From Azadirachta indica (taxonomy: Eukaryota; Streptophyta; Magnoliopsida; Sapindales; Meliaceae): a stretch of DNA of 64,000 bases. The DNA lies in the NCBI GenBank assembly GCA_022749755.1, contig CM040441.1, positions 6,308,890 through 6,372,889 of the forward strand. Reading direction: 5' to 3'. Below are positions 36,157-48,678 of this stretch, one piece after another. A program made the translations under genes and the position numbers. Positions within the stretch are counted from its first letter, which is position 1. Each line of letters opens with the position of its first letter. The notes under the pieces were generated by a model. The model saw only the letters and a list, made by a program, of their open reading frames with translations. It made no database searches and had not been told where the DNA came from.

Positions 36157-38385
36157 ATGCCTTTAGTATACAGTAGACAAGGTGATGGGAATGTAAGTGA
36201 CGATGATAAAGAAAGGGAAAATGAGTCTGAAGATAGTTAGAATGAATCAAACTCTAGGGTGAACCCTTATGCTGATGGCAGCCATCAACTTATAGTTCAA
36301 TACCCTTCCCTTCATTTGAATAGGGAAAATAGCTTATTTGAAGTCGATAAATTCCCTTTCAGCATCACTGAATCTGATTTAAGAGTGTTTAAGAAGCTAT
36401 ACCAAATCCCTGAATCTGTTACCCTTAAGTTTTCTGAGACCAACGAATTTCCAAGCCACCTACAGGGTAAGGAGGTGGTCTTCAACTAATAGATATTCCT
36501 TTTTAGGGCCAAGCTACCATTGCAATCTTACTTCACTACCATTCTTCATGGTTTTGGGATTCCCACTACTAGCTAAACCTAAATAGTTGGAGGACCATCA
36601 CTAGATTATATGTCATTTGGCCATGGTCAAGCAAACTCTACTAACTATTGGTGAAATCAAATACTTATTTTTGCTCAAAAAGGGATAAAAAAAATATGTA
36701 AGGTTTTGTTATCTCTAAGCCCATACTAAGGCTGATAAAATACTTATGGGTAACCCCTCCTACAATAAGAATTGGAAAAATAGGTAGTTCTATACAGGCG
36801 GGGACTAGTGCCAATCTTCATTGGCTGAGGTAAACAAACAGGGCCTTATGCCCTATTCATTTAAACCTGTTCTCTGTAAGTGTATCAGATAAAGTCAAAT
36901 AATATGTTTGATTTTTTATGCTAAACGCAATCATCTGATAATTTTATGTTACTCATGTAGCCGCTTGGGGTTCTAAGCTTGACCTAGCAACTCTCTCCTA
37001 TCAAAAATCAATGTTAGGCGTACGATGCAAGCTGACTAGGAGACCTTGCTCTCACCTGACCAACTCACAAGCTCAAGTCTAGCCGATGTCACCCTTTTCA
37101 TGAAGAACTTGATACTACTCTTAGAACAGAGAACGAACTTACCTTAAAAACTGATCAGGACACCTCTACCACGGGTTAAAGTGAGTATTTTTCTCATTCC
37201 TCCTTTTACGTTTTCTTTTATTTGCACGAGTTCTTATACATTTCCTTTTATATTTTGCAGAAAAGATGGCTCCAAAGAGAGGCAAGGGAAAACTCCTAAG
37301 CTCGCTTGGCTCTATCATCTTTTTACTAGAATCCCAACCTGAGGCCACAACAAGGAAAAATGAAGAGCCTTTTAAGAGGCCCGAACAAGACAAGGGCGAG
37401 TCGCCCAAGAAAAGGCAGTCGATCCTAAGGCAAAGGGAAAGAAAGCTATTAAGAGTCCAAAAAAGAATAAGAAGATGCTACCCAAAGATAAAGGAAAATG
37501 CTTAGAGAAGGTTTTGAAGGTGCTGAGAAGAGGGAGGCCAAGAAGTAATGTACAAAATAAAGGAAAGAAATTGTTGAATGGACGGTCTCTCTTAGACAGA
37601 CATCTCTGAGGAGAAGAGGGATCTTTTTGAGCACCTGATCCCTTCCATCAACCACCTGACTGGTGCGATTGACTCATCCTTGTCTTCAAAGGTAGACGTT
37701 ACTAGTACTAACATTGTATTAGACGAAATTCGTGAATAATTGGGCAAGGTAGCTATTCCTAATTTTTTCATTGTTGCTTAATTGTGGTCAAGCTTATTAA
37801 TTAATTGTTTGATTTGTGTAGGTATACCACTCCTTCACCTTACACGTTAAAAGTGCGAAGAAATATTCCATTGCGAATGTAAATTTGTATAAATCCATAG
37901 ATCAGCTAACTTTAGAAAGAGACTTATTGAGCAAAAAGTTAAAGGATTCAAAAAAATCGAAGGAGAGCACAGAAGCTCAACTGAGTGAGGAAAGGAAGAG
38001 GTAGGCAAGAGAGCACACTACATTTGAAGACAAAGTTGCCAACCTTGTGACTCAAGTATCCCAACTTAAGTCTTATGCGACTAACCTTGCTTACGATTTT
38101 AAAGATTTGGAAGATAAACTTGCCCAAACTAAAGCAAAAGTGGAGCAGTAGTGTAACGATTCCACTAAGGAAGCTTTGGAACTAGCTTGTAAGATCTTTC
38201 AAAAAGAATATAAAGAGCTCGACCTAAATTGGCTTTTCGATGGGCTTGAAGTCCCTCAACTCGTTCAGCCAAAAACTAAAGATCATGGGGAAGTAGCTGT
38301 TGAAGAGCCTATTCAGGATCCTAACCCCGCTAAGCTTGAGCAGATCACGCCCTCACCTACAACTATAACCTTTGGCATTATTTAA
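36157..38385 (+). pseudogene. Antisense ORF of Tat element A (gypsy-type 'transposase_28'-like)
   Basis: Runs opposite to gag-pol. It starts at an ATG (36157), has an acidic N-terminus and then 'SITESDLRVFKKLYQIPESV', followed in shifted frames by segments such as 'HGFGIP' and 'NKNWKNR'. From 37266 there is a basic Lys/Arg-rich part. From about 37820 to 38385 a Glu/Lys/Leu-rich coiled coil follows, with 'TLERDLLSKKLKDSKKSKES' and 'KVANLVTQVSQLKSYA'. This matches the antisense frame of Tat elements that Pfam lists as a putative gypsy-type transposon protein (PF04195-like, from memory). A 'tttttattttgcag' before 37266 may be a splice acceptor. Stops at about 36232 and 36487, and frameshifts, make it non-functional. 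Element B holds a homologous frame. Confidence 0.65.
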
Positions 38386-39403
38386 TCACCTTCGAAGAAA
38401 GCCTGATTTTTCACCCTTTTTTTTTTGTATTTTGCAAAATTTGAACATGTTATAAGTGACTAAACCTTCGTTACTTATTTATAGAAATGCTTTCATTAAT
38501 GTTGTTTTACTTCTCTGTTCACAGTAGGCTTAAAATACTTAACACTAAGTTAATGTTTTTCTAAGTTGCCTTTGTTGTATAATTAAATAAATTACTGAGA
38601 GGACCTGAACTTGTCTTTAGATCTAAATTAAATAGCAAGAATAGAAATTGCGTATCACAATTTTTTTAAGTGAACACGAAACTCATTAGCTCATTAATCA
38701 TTCTTTATATGTCCAAATCTGAGGTTAGGTCGACAATCTTTTTGAGTGAAGTGAAAACCTATTAATTTTGTCACCCGTTATCATTTGATTTGTGCTAAGA
38801 TTAGATCTTTTTTGCGATGATCTCTTTGAATGAAATTCAACAACCTAATAATCACTTGTGTATTTGATCTGAACTATGATAATTCCTTGAATTTAATGAG
38901 TTTAGTAATCGTTAGTTGTTTGATCTTAATTGAGATCAGATCTTTTTATGATAATTTTTGGAATAAAAAGGAAATTCATTATCTTTGAGTATTTGCTATT
39001 TGATTTAAACTGATGTCAGATCTATTTATAACAATTTTTCAAGCAAAATGAAATCTGTCAACCTCTTAGTCACTGTTGTCTAATATGAAAGCTTCAAAAA
39101 TGGTAGATCAAAATAATTATTGCTTAATTGAACTGAGGTCAGTTCTTTTTAAGTAATAACTCTTCAAGTCTTCAAGAAAAATACTTTCTTAGCATCTCTG
39201 CGTTCTATGGCTTCTTAACCTCCCTTCTATTTGAGTGCTGTAATTTATAAACTCTTAGTTTAATAATCCTGGTTACCTTGTGCGACCCTTTCTAATTTGT
39301 CCTTAGGGCTCCTTTATCAGGTACTTTGGTGTTCTATGTAACTTGTCGCAACATTAGGTCTCTTTCATGAAAGACTCTCGTCTGAACTTTTTTGTTGTAA
39401 TTC
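38386..39403. other. Element A non-coding spacer between antisense ORF and integrase
   Basis: AT-rich, no gene. Degenerate repeats of the type 'tgatttaaactgaggtcaga...ttttatgataatttttgaa' recur several times between about 38700 and 39150, roughly every 60-130 bp. Short tandem repeats at this place are usual for Tat-lineage elements. Confidence 0.5.
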
Positions 39404-40333
39404 TTAGTGACTTGCTGTTGGTAGGCGACCATCCTGATGATCCCTTGGTCTCGCTTTTCTTTTAATAGATCCATGCCAAACCTCATTTAATTCTTCATTC
39501 TTCAGCTCATAAAAATATTTTACTCTAAATGAAGGAATCTCAATTTCTATTGGAATTCCTGTTTCGAGGCCAAAAGCCAATAAATACAATGTTTCCCCAG
39601 TCATAGTTCTTGCTATCGTTTTGTACGCCCAAAGGACTTAAGGTAATTCATCGACCAATCTCCACTTTTTGTCATCAAGTTATTTCTTTAATGCCTTCTT
39701 GATAGTCTTATTCGCCGCCTCGACCTAGCCATTTACTTTGAGATAAACAGGAGAGACAAACTTGAGGCTGATATTTAAATGGGCACAGAATTCTTATACT
39801 CACTTGTACAAAGGCGATGGTCTTCTTCTCTATTATGGTAGCTAGTTGCTTTACTCTTACCCACTTTGTGAAATAATCAATAACGATAATGGCATACTTC
39901 ATCCGAGCGCAGCTTGCTGGCAACAAGCCGATCAAATCTGGTCCTCTTTAAAGCAAAAGGCCATGGATGAGTAGAAGGGTGATCTGTTCAAGGGGTTGTT
40001 TTAAGATATCCCAATGAAACTAACAACCTGAGCAGGATTGTGCTATCATCGTTGCGTCTTGGTGTAGCGTCGACTAGTAATACCCTTGGTATAAAACGCA
40101 GTACCCTAACGACCTACCTCTTTAATGGTTACCGTAACTACCTATATAGACTTCTCTAAGCAAATAATTTGCCTTTTTTTGTCAACGTAACACAAGCATG
40201 GCAGCTTGAATACTCGCTTATACAGTACTCTATCGATTACTAAATAGTGTGAGGATCTATCCTTGACACTCTTGGCCTCTTCCTTGTCTTTTGATAACTT
40301 GCCCTTCAAAATGTATTCTTGGATTGGATCCAT
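39404..40333 (-). pseudogene. Element A integrase remnant
   Basis: The N-terminal part (40333-40142) has 'SSHYLVIDRVLYKRVFKLP'. Then comes a broken zinc-finger region with 'YYWSTLHQDA', and the core start 'MKYAIIVIDYFTKWVRVKQL' (39935-39708) with the first catalytic Asp in 'DYF'. The C-terminal part (39604-39404) has 'MTGETLYLLAFGLETGIPIE'. The middle of the core, with the second Asp and the Glu, cannot be read. Several stops. Confidence 0.75.
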
Positions 40334-40489
40334 CCAAGTTAAGACTTGATATATTGTGTTGATCTAATTAGGTTCCACTTTTGATTGTCCCACACTCTTT
40401 TAGTATAACACCTTAACAGGAATTATTGTTCGGAGCTTCTTGTAATGTTGAAGCTAGTTTGGCAAGGCATCCGCCTTGGTATTTTCTAA

Positions 40490-42402
40490 TCATGGGATCT
40501 ACGTCACTGCCACCTTTTTGAAATGCTTTATCAATTTAGTGACCTTGTTCAAATAGGCGTGTATACTTCGACTTTTTACTTGAAATTGGTTGGATACAAC
40601 TAATTGTGAATCTCTTCTTACTTCGAGATAATCCACTCTGATTGATAATGCTAAACCAAGTCCAGCCAATAAAGATTCATATTCTACTTCATTATTTGTT
40701 GCTTTGACGTCGAAATGCAGCACATAGGCTAACTCCTCATTCCCTAGTTCGATCAAGATTATGCCAGCTTTTCTACCTTAAATGTTATATGCTCCATCTA
40801 TGTACAAGTGCCAAAATCTCGGCTCTCATTGCCCTTTTTCCATGGTTTGTTTAGTCGTATCATCAAAAAATTGAACATCCTGTTTTCTGTTTTTGTCGTA
40901 TGGCCTTGAACGAGCTCCACTTTTGATTCCGAATTTTTCAGCCTCTAAGATGCCTCCGGCTCAGCTACTTCTCACACTATCATTCCTTTTGAGACTGATC
41001 TTTCTACGATAAAATCAGCAAATACAAGAGTCTTATGGCTTTATGGGGCTGGTACTCTATAATAAACTCACTAAGCTCGATCCACCACTTGACCAGTCTT
41101 CTTAAGAGGTTTAGTCTATATAATATTAGTCGCAAAGGCTGATCGGTCAAGGCTATTATCAAATGTACTTGAAAGTATGATTATAGCTTTCGTGTTGTGA
41201 TGACTAATGCTAAGGCCAATGTTTTCGGGGGCGAATATTTTTTCTCCATATCTAGCAATGATTTGCTTGTATAGTAAATTGGTCGATGGATCTTTACATC
41301 CTCTTTTACCAGGACTAAACTTACTGCATGGTCAGTTATTACCAAATATAAATACACCGTATCACCTATTAGTGGACTCACCAAGTAAGGCAAATTTGCT
41401 AAATAAGTTTTAACTCCTAAAACCTTGCTTCACATTCTTCTGTCAATTTCATATTCTTTCGTTTCTTGATGGCCTGAAAGAACTAGAAGGATTTGTTGGG
41501 GATTTCATATTTATTATAGCCTGAATCTTTTGAGGATTCACTTCTATCACATGTTTGCTAACCATGAATCTTAAGAATTTTCCGAAGCTAACTCCAAATG
41601 TGCATTTCTTGGGGTTTAAATTTATGTTATATTTTCTGAACAGGGAGAAAATTTCTCCTAAATGCTGAATGTGGTCTTCGACCCTAAATGATTTGGTGAT
41701 TATGTCATCCACATATACCGCTATTGTTTTCCCAATCAGAGGCTTGAAAACTTTGTTCACTAGCCTCTGAAATGTTGCTCCCGTGTTCTTTAAACCAAAA
41801 GACATTACTTTGTAATAGTACAGTCCCTGATCGGTCATGAATATCTTTTTTTCTTGATTGGTTTCGTGCATCTTGATTTAGTTGTACCTAAAAAAAACAT
41901 CTATGAAATTTAACAACTTATGTCTAGCTGTTAAGTCTACCAAATGATTTATCCGTGGGAGTGGGAAGTTATCCTTTGAGTAAGCCTTGTTCAAGTCAGT
42001 GAAGTCAACGCACATTCTTTACATTTCATTCTCTTTCTTGACCATCACAATAGTGGCCACCCAATCTAAATAATACACTTATCTTATGAACCCTGCTGTG
42101 ATTAGCTTATCCACCTCTCATTTAATCACCTGTCTTCTTTCTTGATTGAATGTTCTTTGCTTCTATTTAATAGGCTTGAACATTGGGTTAACCACTAAGC
42201 AATACAAAATCACTTGAGGGTCAATCCTTGACATATATTCATAGGTCCAGGTGAACACGTCCGTATGTTCTCTTGAGAATGAGGTTAGCCTTCTCTTTTC
42301 TTTATCCGTTAGTTGAGAGCCAAACTTCGTTACCCGTTTGGGCCTTAATAAGTCAAGGGATACTGACTCTAGTTTTTCTATCGACTCGGCTATTGGCCTC
42401 AC
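40490..42402 (-). pseudogene. Element A reverse transcriptase and RNase H remnant
   Basis: The linker before RT (42402-42163) has 'REHTDVFTWTYEYMSRIDPQ'. RT shows 'RMCVDFTDLNKAYSKD' (about 41990), 'SFGLKNTGATFQRLVNKVF' and the catalytic 'YVDD' in 41871-41449. A first RNase H follows (41393-41181, 'PIYYTSKSLLDMEKKY'). A second one at 40756-40499 has 'DVKATNNEVEYESLLAGLGL', the extra RNase H of Tat elements. Many stops and shifts. Confidence 0.8.
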
Positions 42403-42491
42403 TCTTTCTTATTTCATTTTCCTTTCAAATTTATCCATCACCTTTTATTGTTAAGCATCCTCCTTATTCAATTCATTAATATGTTTCATTA

Positions 42492-42881
42492 TTATACAAC
42501 ATGACTCTTTTGAAGAGGCCGCAAAACATGTCTTGGTGACATTCTGATGCCCTTGCAAGATGCAATTCCTTCACTTGCCCTGAATTTGAGCTTTAGGTAA
42601 TGTATACTCTCCATAATCCTTATTTTTCTCAAGAAAGGTCTTACCAAAATTATAGTGTACGGTGTTTTTAAATCCAAAATTTGGAATTCTATCATTGTGG
42701 GTTTTTGATACGGTCTATCCTCTATTGTTAGTGGTAGTTGAACTGAGCCCGACGAAAAGTTGTATGAATTTGAAAATTTGTATAAAGCCGTGACCGCGGG
42801 TCCTATCCTTAGATTCTCAATTTTTAGAGAGTTTAGGGTCTCTTTGAATATTATGGTGGTCGAGCTTCCTATATCCACCAA
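42492..42881 (-). pseudogene. Element A aspartic protease
   Basis: A 129-codon open stretch with 'MVDIGSSTTIIFKETLNSL' (catalytic Asp in D-I-G), 'GSVQLPLTIEDRPYQKPTM' and 'YTIILVRPFLRKIR'. It matches retropepsin of Ty3/gypsy elements. It is the best-preserved piece of this element, but lies between broken frames. Confidence 0.78.
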
Positions 42882-43035
42882 ATGCTGTTTACGTTAACTA
42901 AGTTGATTTCCAGAGTTATTACCAAAGCATTGTCATGAGGATAGCTAACCTTTACCTCGTCATCATCTATGAACATGATTAAAACTAATGCTCAACGAGA
43001 TTTCTTTCCAACTCTAACAGTCATTACGTAATGGT

Positions 43036-44061
43036 CTACGTGAATGTTTGGTAATTGATATTTCGAGTAATTCTTTCTTGTATTGCTGGAATTACTTGCC
43101 AGCATTGCTCCTCTTGAAATGACCATATTTCTCTATAAAAATCTTTTAATTTTGTTATTTTATGTTCGAAGCCTTCTCTTGTTTCATGTGTTCTCACTCT
43201 ATATCGATCTAAGTAATTATTTTGCGCGAAGATTTTCACCTGCTCCCTCAAATTCAAACACTAATTAGTCGACTACCCGTGATCTTAATGAAATACACAT
43301 CTTCTTTCCTTGTCGTAGACATTTGGTGTTGACCTCAGGGGCAGAGGTCGGGTAATAAACTCAAATCCTTAATCTCCTCATATATCGCCGGCAAAGATAT
43401 GTTCAGCTTAGTGAACTTTCTTCTATCTTGCATTGGAGTAACTCTCTTAACTCCTTCCCTTGGGAAGGAAGGTAACTCACCTCATTGTTTTGTTCTTTCT
43501 TCATATCTCAGGGGTTGAAATCCATGACCCTACCTCTGTTTAGATCTATCATTGTATCGGATGTAAAAATTCTTGCCTCCTCCTTATAAGGTGTTTAAAA
43601 TCAGGTTGTTGCAGGTCTCTCCTATTTTTCTTGTCTTCGGGTGATCTTTGCCCCTTATCCCTAGATTCCTTTAACCTCTCCTCTTTCTTCTTCAGCAATA
43701 TTCGATCTTCTATCTCAATTTCTTTGAAGATCTCCTTCTGACCTTATTTATATGTAGATATGGTTTGCTTGTGGATGGCGAACCATCTCTTGTCAATTTA
43801 TAGCCCTTTCTTCTACCCTTTCAATACCAAGCGACGTGAGAAAACTCTAACTTTTATAACCTCCTCATGGTATTCTTTTATAAAAATTTTCAAAGTTTCA
43901 TCCCTTCCTTGTTTTAACAGTAGTAGTGAGTTGGGGTTTTTTACCATGGGCACTGCTTTTCTAAACTTATTGATGAACTGCTCACAGAGCTCATCAAAGC
44001 TCTTTATACTTTTAAGCCTCAAATTTTTATACCATCGCCTGGCTTGCCCTTGTAGGGTCAA
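43036..44061 (-). pseudogene. Element A gag remnant
   Basis: The retrotransposon gag core reads in 44061-43813: 'LQGQARRWYKNLRLKSIKSF' and 'DELCEQFINKF'. Its C-terminal part (43257-43036) has 'CLNLREQVKIFAQNNYLDRY' following a degenerate Cys/His motif. The region between is broken by stops and shifts. Confidence 0.75.
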
Positions 44062-44153
44062 GGAGAATAGGCATCATATTTACAGCTTTTTTAATCCTTG
44101 TATCATTATCATCTCCTTAAAGAGGTCTTTGTGTAATGTCGAGTTCATCTTTC

Positions 44154-44690
44154 CTATAGTAAAGATTGAATTCTTTTGGCTTCTTTGCTCAAAAGAAAAA
44201 ATTACTTTATATATAAGCTTTACATGAAAAAAATACCAAATATATAAACTCTAACTTCCCTATTCTAGTTACATTAGGAGTTCTAATAGAATTTAAAATA
44301 TATCTTGCGGAATCCTAACTTGCCTTAAATTAAGACTTTCAGCTCTAGTTCTCTTCTTCTTATAAATATTTCCTTTAAGTGACAGTCTTACTAACTAATT
44401 AACTTATTTATGTGATGCTCGACTAGAATCCTTTCAAAATTGATCTAAACAAGACATATTGGAACTACCCAAGCATGAAGCCCATCCGCTCTATATGCTT
44501 GAGGTCATTCACCAGAATGACCTCTCTAAGCTTGTCGCATCAGCTTAATTTTTCTGATTAGACATAGTTTGATCAGGATCCCTTTTCGGCCAAACTAAAC
44601 AAATATATAGGTTTACTAGTGTACAGCCTATTAACCCCTCAGACCTCAAGCCATTCCTCCAAACATCAGGCCCCCTAGTTTTTAGTGAAA
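44154..44690 (-). repeat. Element A 5' LTR plus an upstream polypurine-like tract
   Basis: Matches 35060-35638 over its whole length. By comparison with element B ('gggggcttgaTGTTTGGG') the LTR proper should start (minus strand) at 'TGTTTGGAGG' near 44667. Yet about 20 further bases ('actagggggcc' and neighbours) are shared with the sequence before the 3' LTR, and the ATATC pentamer follows only after these. Confidence 0.75.
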
Positions 44691-46972
44691 ATATCTTAAT
44701 TCATCAGTAGAATATTCTAGGCCCTAGGGAAGATGCACTTTAGATACAATATTTGAAATGTTAGAAAACTCAAGCACATAGGATTTAAGTAATCAAAGAT
44801 TACACGTATTCAGGAATGCATTAGAACTAAGATTTATGTCTCTTATTTTGGACATATCAAGAAAAATGCCTTCAATTAAATTAGTTCCCTAGTCAACAAA
44901 GCAAAGATTAAGTTAGCATAAAATGCATAAAAATTTTCACAAAACCCATAAAGATATTTTTAGCTGTAGATGAAGTATACACTAATTGATATTCTTTATT
45001 CAACAACAAAAAAACAATAATTAAAAAAGAAAGTCAAAACTTTAAGAGTCTTATCTTGTTTTTCTTTAGCAAATGATACACATCCTAATAATGCCACAGC
45101 CTACTACGTTTGCCTGGCTCTTTGTAAGATTCTTGGCAAACAATAAGGACATTTAATCCATAATGCACTAAATAACTGTCACTAAGTATTGTAGTCACAT
45201 GATTTCTATCTTCTCCTTTGAAGAAACATGCGATATCTAGAAAAATATTCTTCTCTTTCCAATTTAGTTCATTGTAACTAATTTTCAACACATCATAAAT
45301 ATCAGGGCCAGAAATCTGTTTTAAATTATTCAAGGCAATCCCAATCTAGTTTGCCTTTTCGATAAAGTGAGGAACCCAACACTTTAAGAGCTAATGGATT
45401 GCCTTTGGCATAATTTATTACCATTTTTGAGAGCATCATAAGATCTTAAGGGCAATGATTTTTTCTAAAGGCATAATTACAAAAGAGCTCAAGTGCCTTA
45501 TCGTGGTTTAATCCCTCGACCTCATAAATGTAATCCACTCCAAATTTATCAAGCACTTGTTTATCTCTAGTAGATATAATGATTCTATTTCCTCAGCCAA
45601 ATCGATTAAGTCCTCCAGCTAAGTATTCTAATTGACTGAATTTGTTCACATCATCAAGAACTATATAAACCTTCATTTCCTGCAGTCTCTCCTTAATATA
45701 TTGTGGTATGTTAGGAGTTTCTATTTTGAGAATTTCTTCTAATAGTTAAGAAAAAACCTGCTCTCTTAGATGTATCAATCCACCGCCTTTCTCTGATTCT
45801 TGTCTAACATTTGCCACGAAGCACTCACCTTCAAACTTGCTCATAATACTTTCAAAAATAGCTCCAGCAATTGTTGTTTTACCTATGCCAACCATACCCA
45901 AATTCCATCAATTTGAAAATCTGGTCTTTTGATGTATAACAGTGATTTTATTCTCTCAATGTGTGAACTAAGTCCAACTAAGCCTTCAAAATCACTTGAG
46001 GGTGATATGCTGTTCAAGTTCTGCAAAATATCTTTAACAATTTCGTTTATGAGTTTTGCTTCAAGCCTGGCATGAGTCAAGATAAATAATAGTTAGTCTA
46101 AAACCTAAAAGCCTTAACATTAAAATTTTATATTACAATTTAAGCATAGTATTATTAAAATCTAAAGTTTCAATGATTTCATATAAAGGAAAGGTGCAAT
46201 AGAAAAGGAAGCAAAAGAACTCTCATAAAAGACATTAAATAAAACTGAGAGTACAAAAAGAATAAAGATAGTCATAACAAAAGCACTGGATATTCAAATA
46301 TGGTTTCCATTAAAATTATGTTCTCTTGTTGCCAATCAATAAAAACAATTCCCTTCAATAAATGAAACTATTGAACGTTGATGAGATCTCACTTTAAATT
46401 AATATCAAATATGATCTATAATTAGGCTATGTCAAGAATAATATTCTTTCATATATAAAATACCAAATAGATACATAACAATTAAAGCATTACCTAATTT
46501 TCGTGGAATCCCATCTAGATAGATTGGATGCTTCTATTAGTGCAGCCTTCTGGTTCTTAACCATCTCTCCCATACCCTTGGAATTATTGTCATGCCCAAA
46601 AAAAGCATATCCAAAACTCTCATTTTGCTTTCAAACATCATATGGCTTTACATTGTAGAAAGAAGGCATAATCTTTAGGCCATTCTTTTTCTGGCTTTCA
46701 ATAATCTTGACAAGTTCATTCAGGCACCACTTAGAAGAAGTAGAATTTTTTGAGAAAATGATCACGATATCTTTGATCTTTCAGTTGTTCTAAAAAGTGA
46801 TTCCAAAAGAAATCTCATCACCTCTACTAAGCCCATCATCAATGAAGGTCTTGATTTTCTTTCGACATAAGGCAGCATAGATATGGTTAGTAAAGTTATC
46901 ACGGGTATCCTTCCCTCTGAAATTGAGGAAGACATGATATTTTTCTTGAGATGATGACGAAGCCATGAACAA
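44691..46972 (-). pseudogene. TIR-NBS-LRR immune receptor pseudogene, cut by element A
   Basis: Three exons are recognisable. Exon 1 (46972-46494) encodes the TIR domain: 'YHVFLNFRGKDTRDNFTNHI', then two close stops, then 'SSKWCLNELVKIIE'. Exon 2 (46066 to about 45070) encodes NB-ARC: the P-loop 'GIGKTT' after a frameshift, kinase-2 'VYIVLDDV', '[12 protein letters not shown]', 'GNPLALKVLGSSL' and 'IFLDIACFFKGEDRN'. Exon 3 (from 44888) begins the LRR part with 'IEGIFLDMSKIRDINLSSNA' and runs to 'DEL-R-Y' at 44691, where the Tat element starts. Intact family members are cytoplasmic or nuclear receptors whose TIR acts as an NADase. At least six stops or shifts make this dead. The missing 3' part is not found beyond the element. 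Confidence 0.88.
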
Positions 46973-48673
46973 AACTTATGAGATTTTGGATAGAATATAG
47001 ACAGTATGAGATTTTTGATAGAAACTAATAGTATAAGCACAAATCTAGGTAAATACTTTTGCCTAGTAAGTTTCTTATCAATGAAGGAACCACAACCCGT
47101 TCACATATACTACTAATCATTTCCTTGAACAGTTAGCAAACAATATTTTTAACAACCAGTGCTGGTCTGCTACTAATTCTTCTTACGGACAAACCTCATA
47201 TTGCCAATCATCTAAAATAACATTGAATCATAAAGTCAGAAGTTTGAAAATGCAATAACAAAAATTATAATAATTGTGCACTTGACATCGACTTTCTAAC
47301 TGCAACTTTCTGTACTTGAGCAAGATCCATCACTCCCAATTAAATTAAATAAATATACAGACAAATAATAAAAATTGAATTTGATTGGGTGCCTACGACT
47401 CCTTTTTCTCCGACGTTAGGCATTGACTAAATTTTTTTTTTTTGTAGTTAACTTGAAAAGAAAATTTTATTCTTCAATTATCTAAATGTAATGTGCATAT
47501 GGACACAACATTACATTGTAAAACATTGTCACGTAAATTTGTCTCACAAATCATTATCTTGCGCTGTTAAAGATAAGTTTAGCTAGATTAAAATTCAAAG
47601 CCTTTATGTGGGTCCTTTCAATTCCTCTTCATTATAATCAAAGTTTTTATTTTGCCGAAGTCTAAATACAACTATTTATATATATATAAGTTATTTTTAA
47701 TTTATATTTGAATATAATTAAATTAAAAATTCTAATTTGAGAATAAATGAATAAATATTTAAATAATTTAAATAATTTATTTGTCAATAATACTCTTAAC
47801 TTATTACTTAATATTTATATATGTTAATACACTTAATATATTAATTTAAAATTTTCTAGAGCATATATATTAATATATCAGCTTCACATTTTTTTTATTT
47901 TTATGAAAATAAATAACCTAATATTTATATTCAAATATTTAAGGTAAAAAAAAAAACATATCAATTACATTTAAATTTCAGTTAAATTTAGATTTTAACT
48001 ATATTTAAATTTCAAACAAAAAAAAAAACTACCTAGATAAAAGAAAAATACTTAGTTGCAAGATTAGAGACTTGTGTAAGGTTAGGCTATGAACCTATGT
48101 CACAGTAAAATTTTTAACTTGCAAGGACTTTTATCTATCAATGAATTCACATATGGGTCATGTAAAAGAAAATTTTACCTCTTTTCATCTAAATAATATG
48201 TTAAATAAAATATTTATAACTAATAATTCAAAAACTTATAAATATGGCCGCCAAACTTTAAACCACCTATTAATTAACTAATAGTAGTGGCTTAAGAAAT
48301 ATCAATACATGAATCGTGACAGTATGTCTATGTTGAAGAAAAATTTCCTTCTATATATTACAAGTAAGATATTGTCTAATTGAATATTTTTATAATTTTA
48401 TGAATGAATTTCAACAAGTTATTTAAGGTGTAACTTAAATAGTCTTAATAAACTTTTCAAAATACTTTATATGCATATATCATAAAGTTATTGTTTATTA
48501 TCTTAATTAATTAATAGCAAAACTAACATAAATCAAAAGCGATATATAGACGAACAAGCCCAAAATTGAGTTAATAAAACCCATATGATCATATGATTCT
48601 TATAGAACATAACTATAGTAAATCTTTTGACATTAAATCTACCCAAATAAGCTTTATTTGTATCTATTTGTTT
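46973..48673. other. AT-rich intergenic DNA upstream of the TNL pseudogene
   Basis: Rich in A/T runs, no coding signal. It probably includes the former promoter of the minus-strand TNL gene, but I see no element I would call. Confidence 0.5.
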
Positions 48674-48678
48674 ATGTT

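Larger units (their letters stand above)
35060..44690 (-). mobile_element. Tat-type Ty3/gypsy element A (decayed, minus strand)
   Basis: About 9.6 kb between ATATC pentamers at 35055-35059 and 44691-44695. LTR-like direct repeats lie at both ends. On the minus strand the order is gag, protease, RT, RNase H, a second RNase H and integrase, all with stops and frameshifts. An antisense frame (plus strand, 36157-38385) lies between integrase and the 3' LTR. The second RNase H and the long region after integrase place it in the Tat lineage. It sits in the LRR exon of a TNL pseudogene. A polypurine-like tract occurs before both LTRs, which is unusual for the 5' one. Confidence 0.85.

Noticed and set aside
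43760..44227. A 155-codon plus-strand ORF
   Set aside because: Antisense to the gag core of Tat element A and runs into its LTR.
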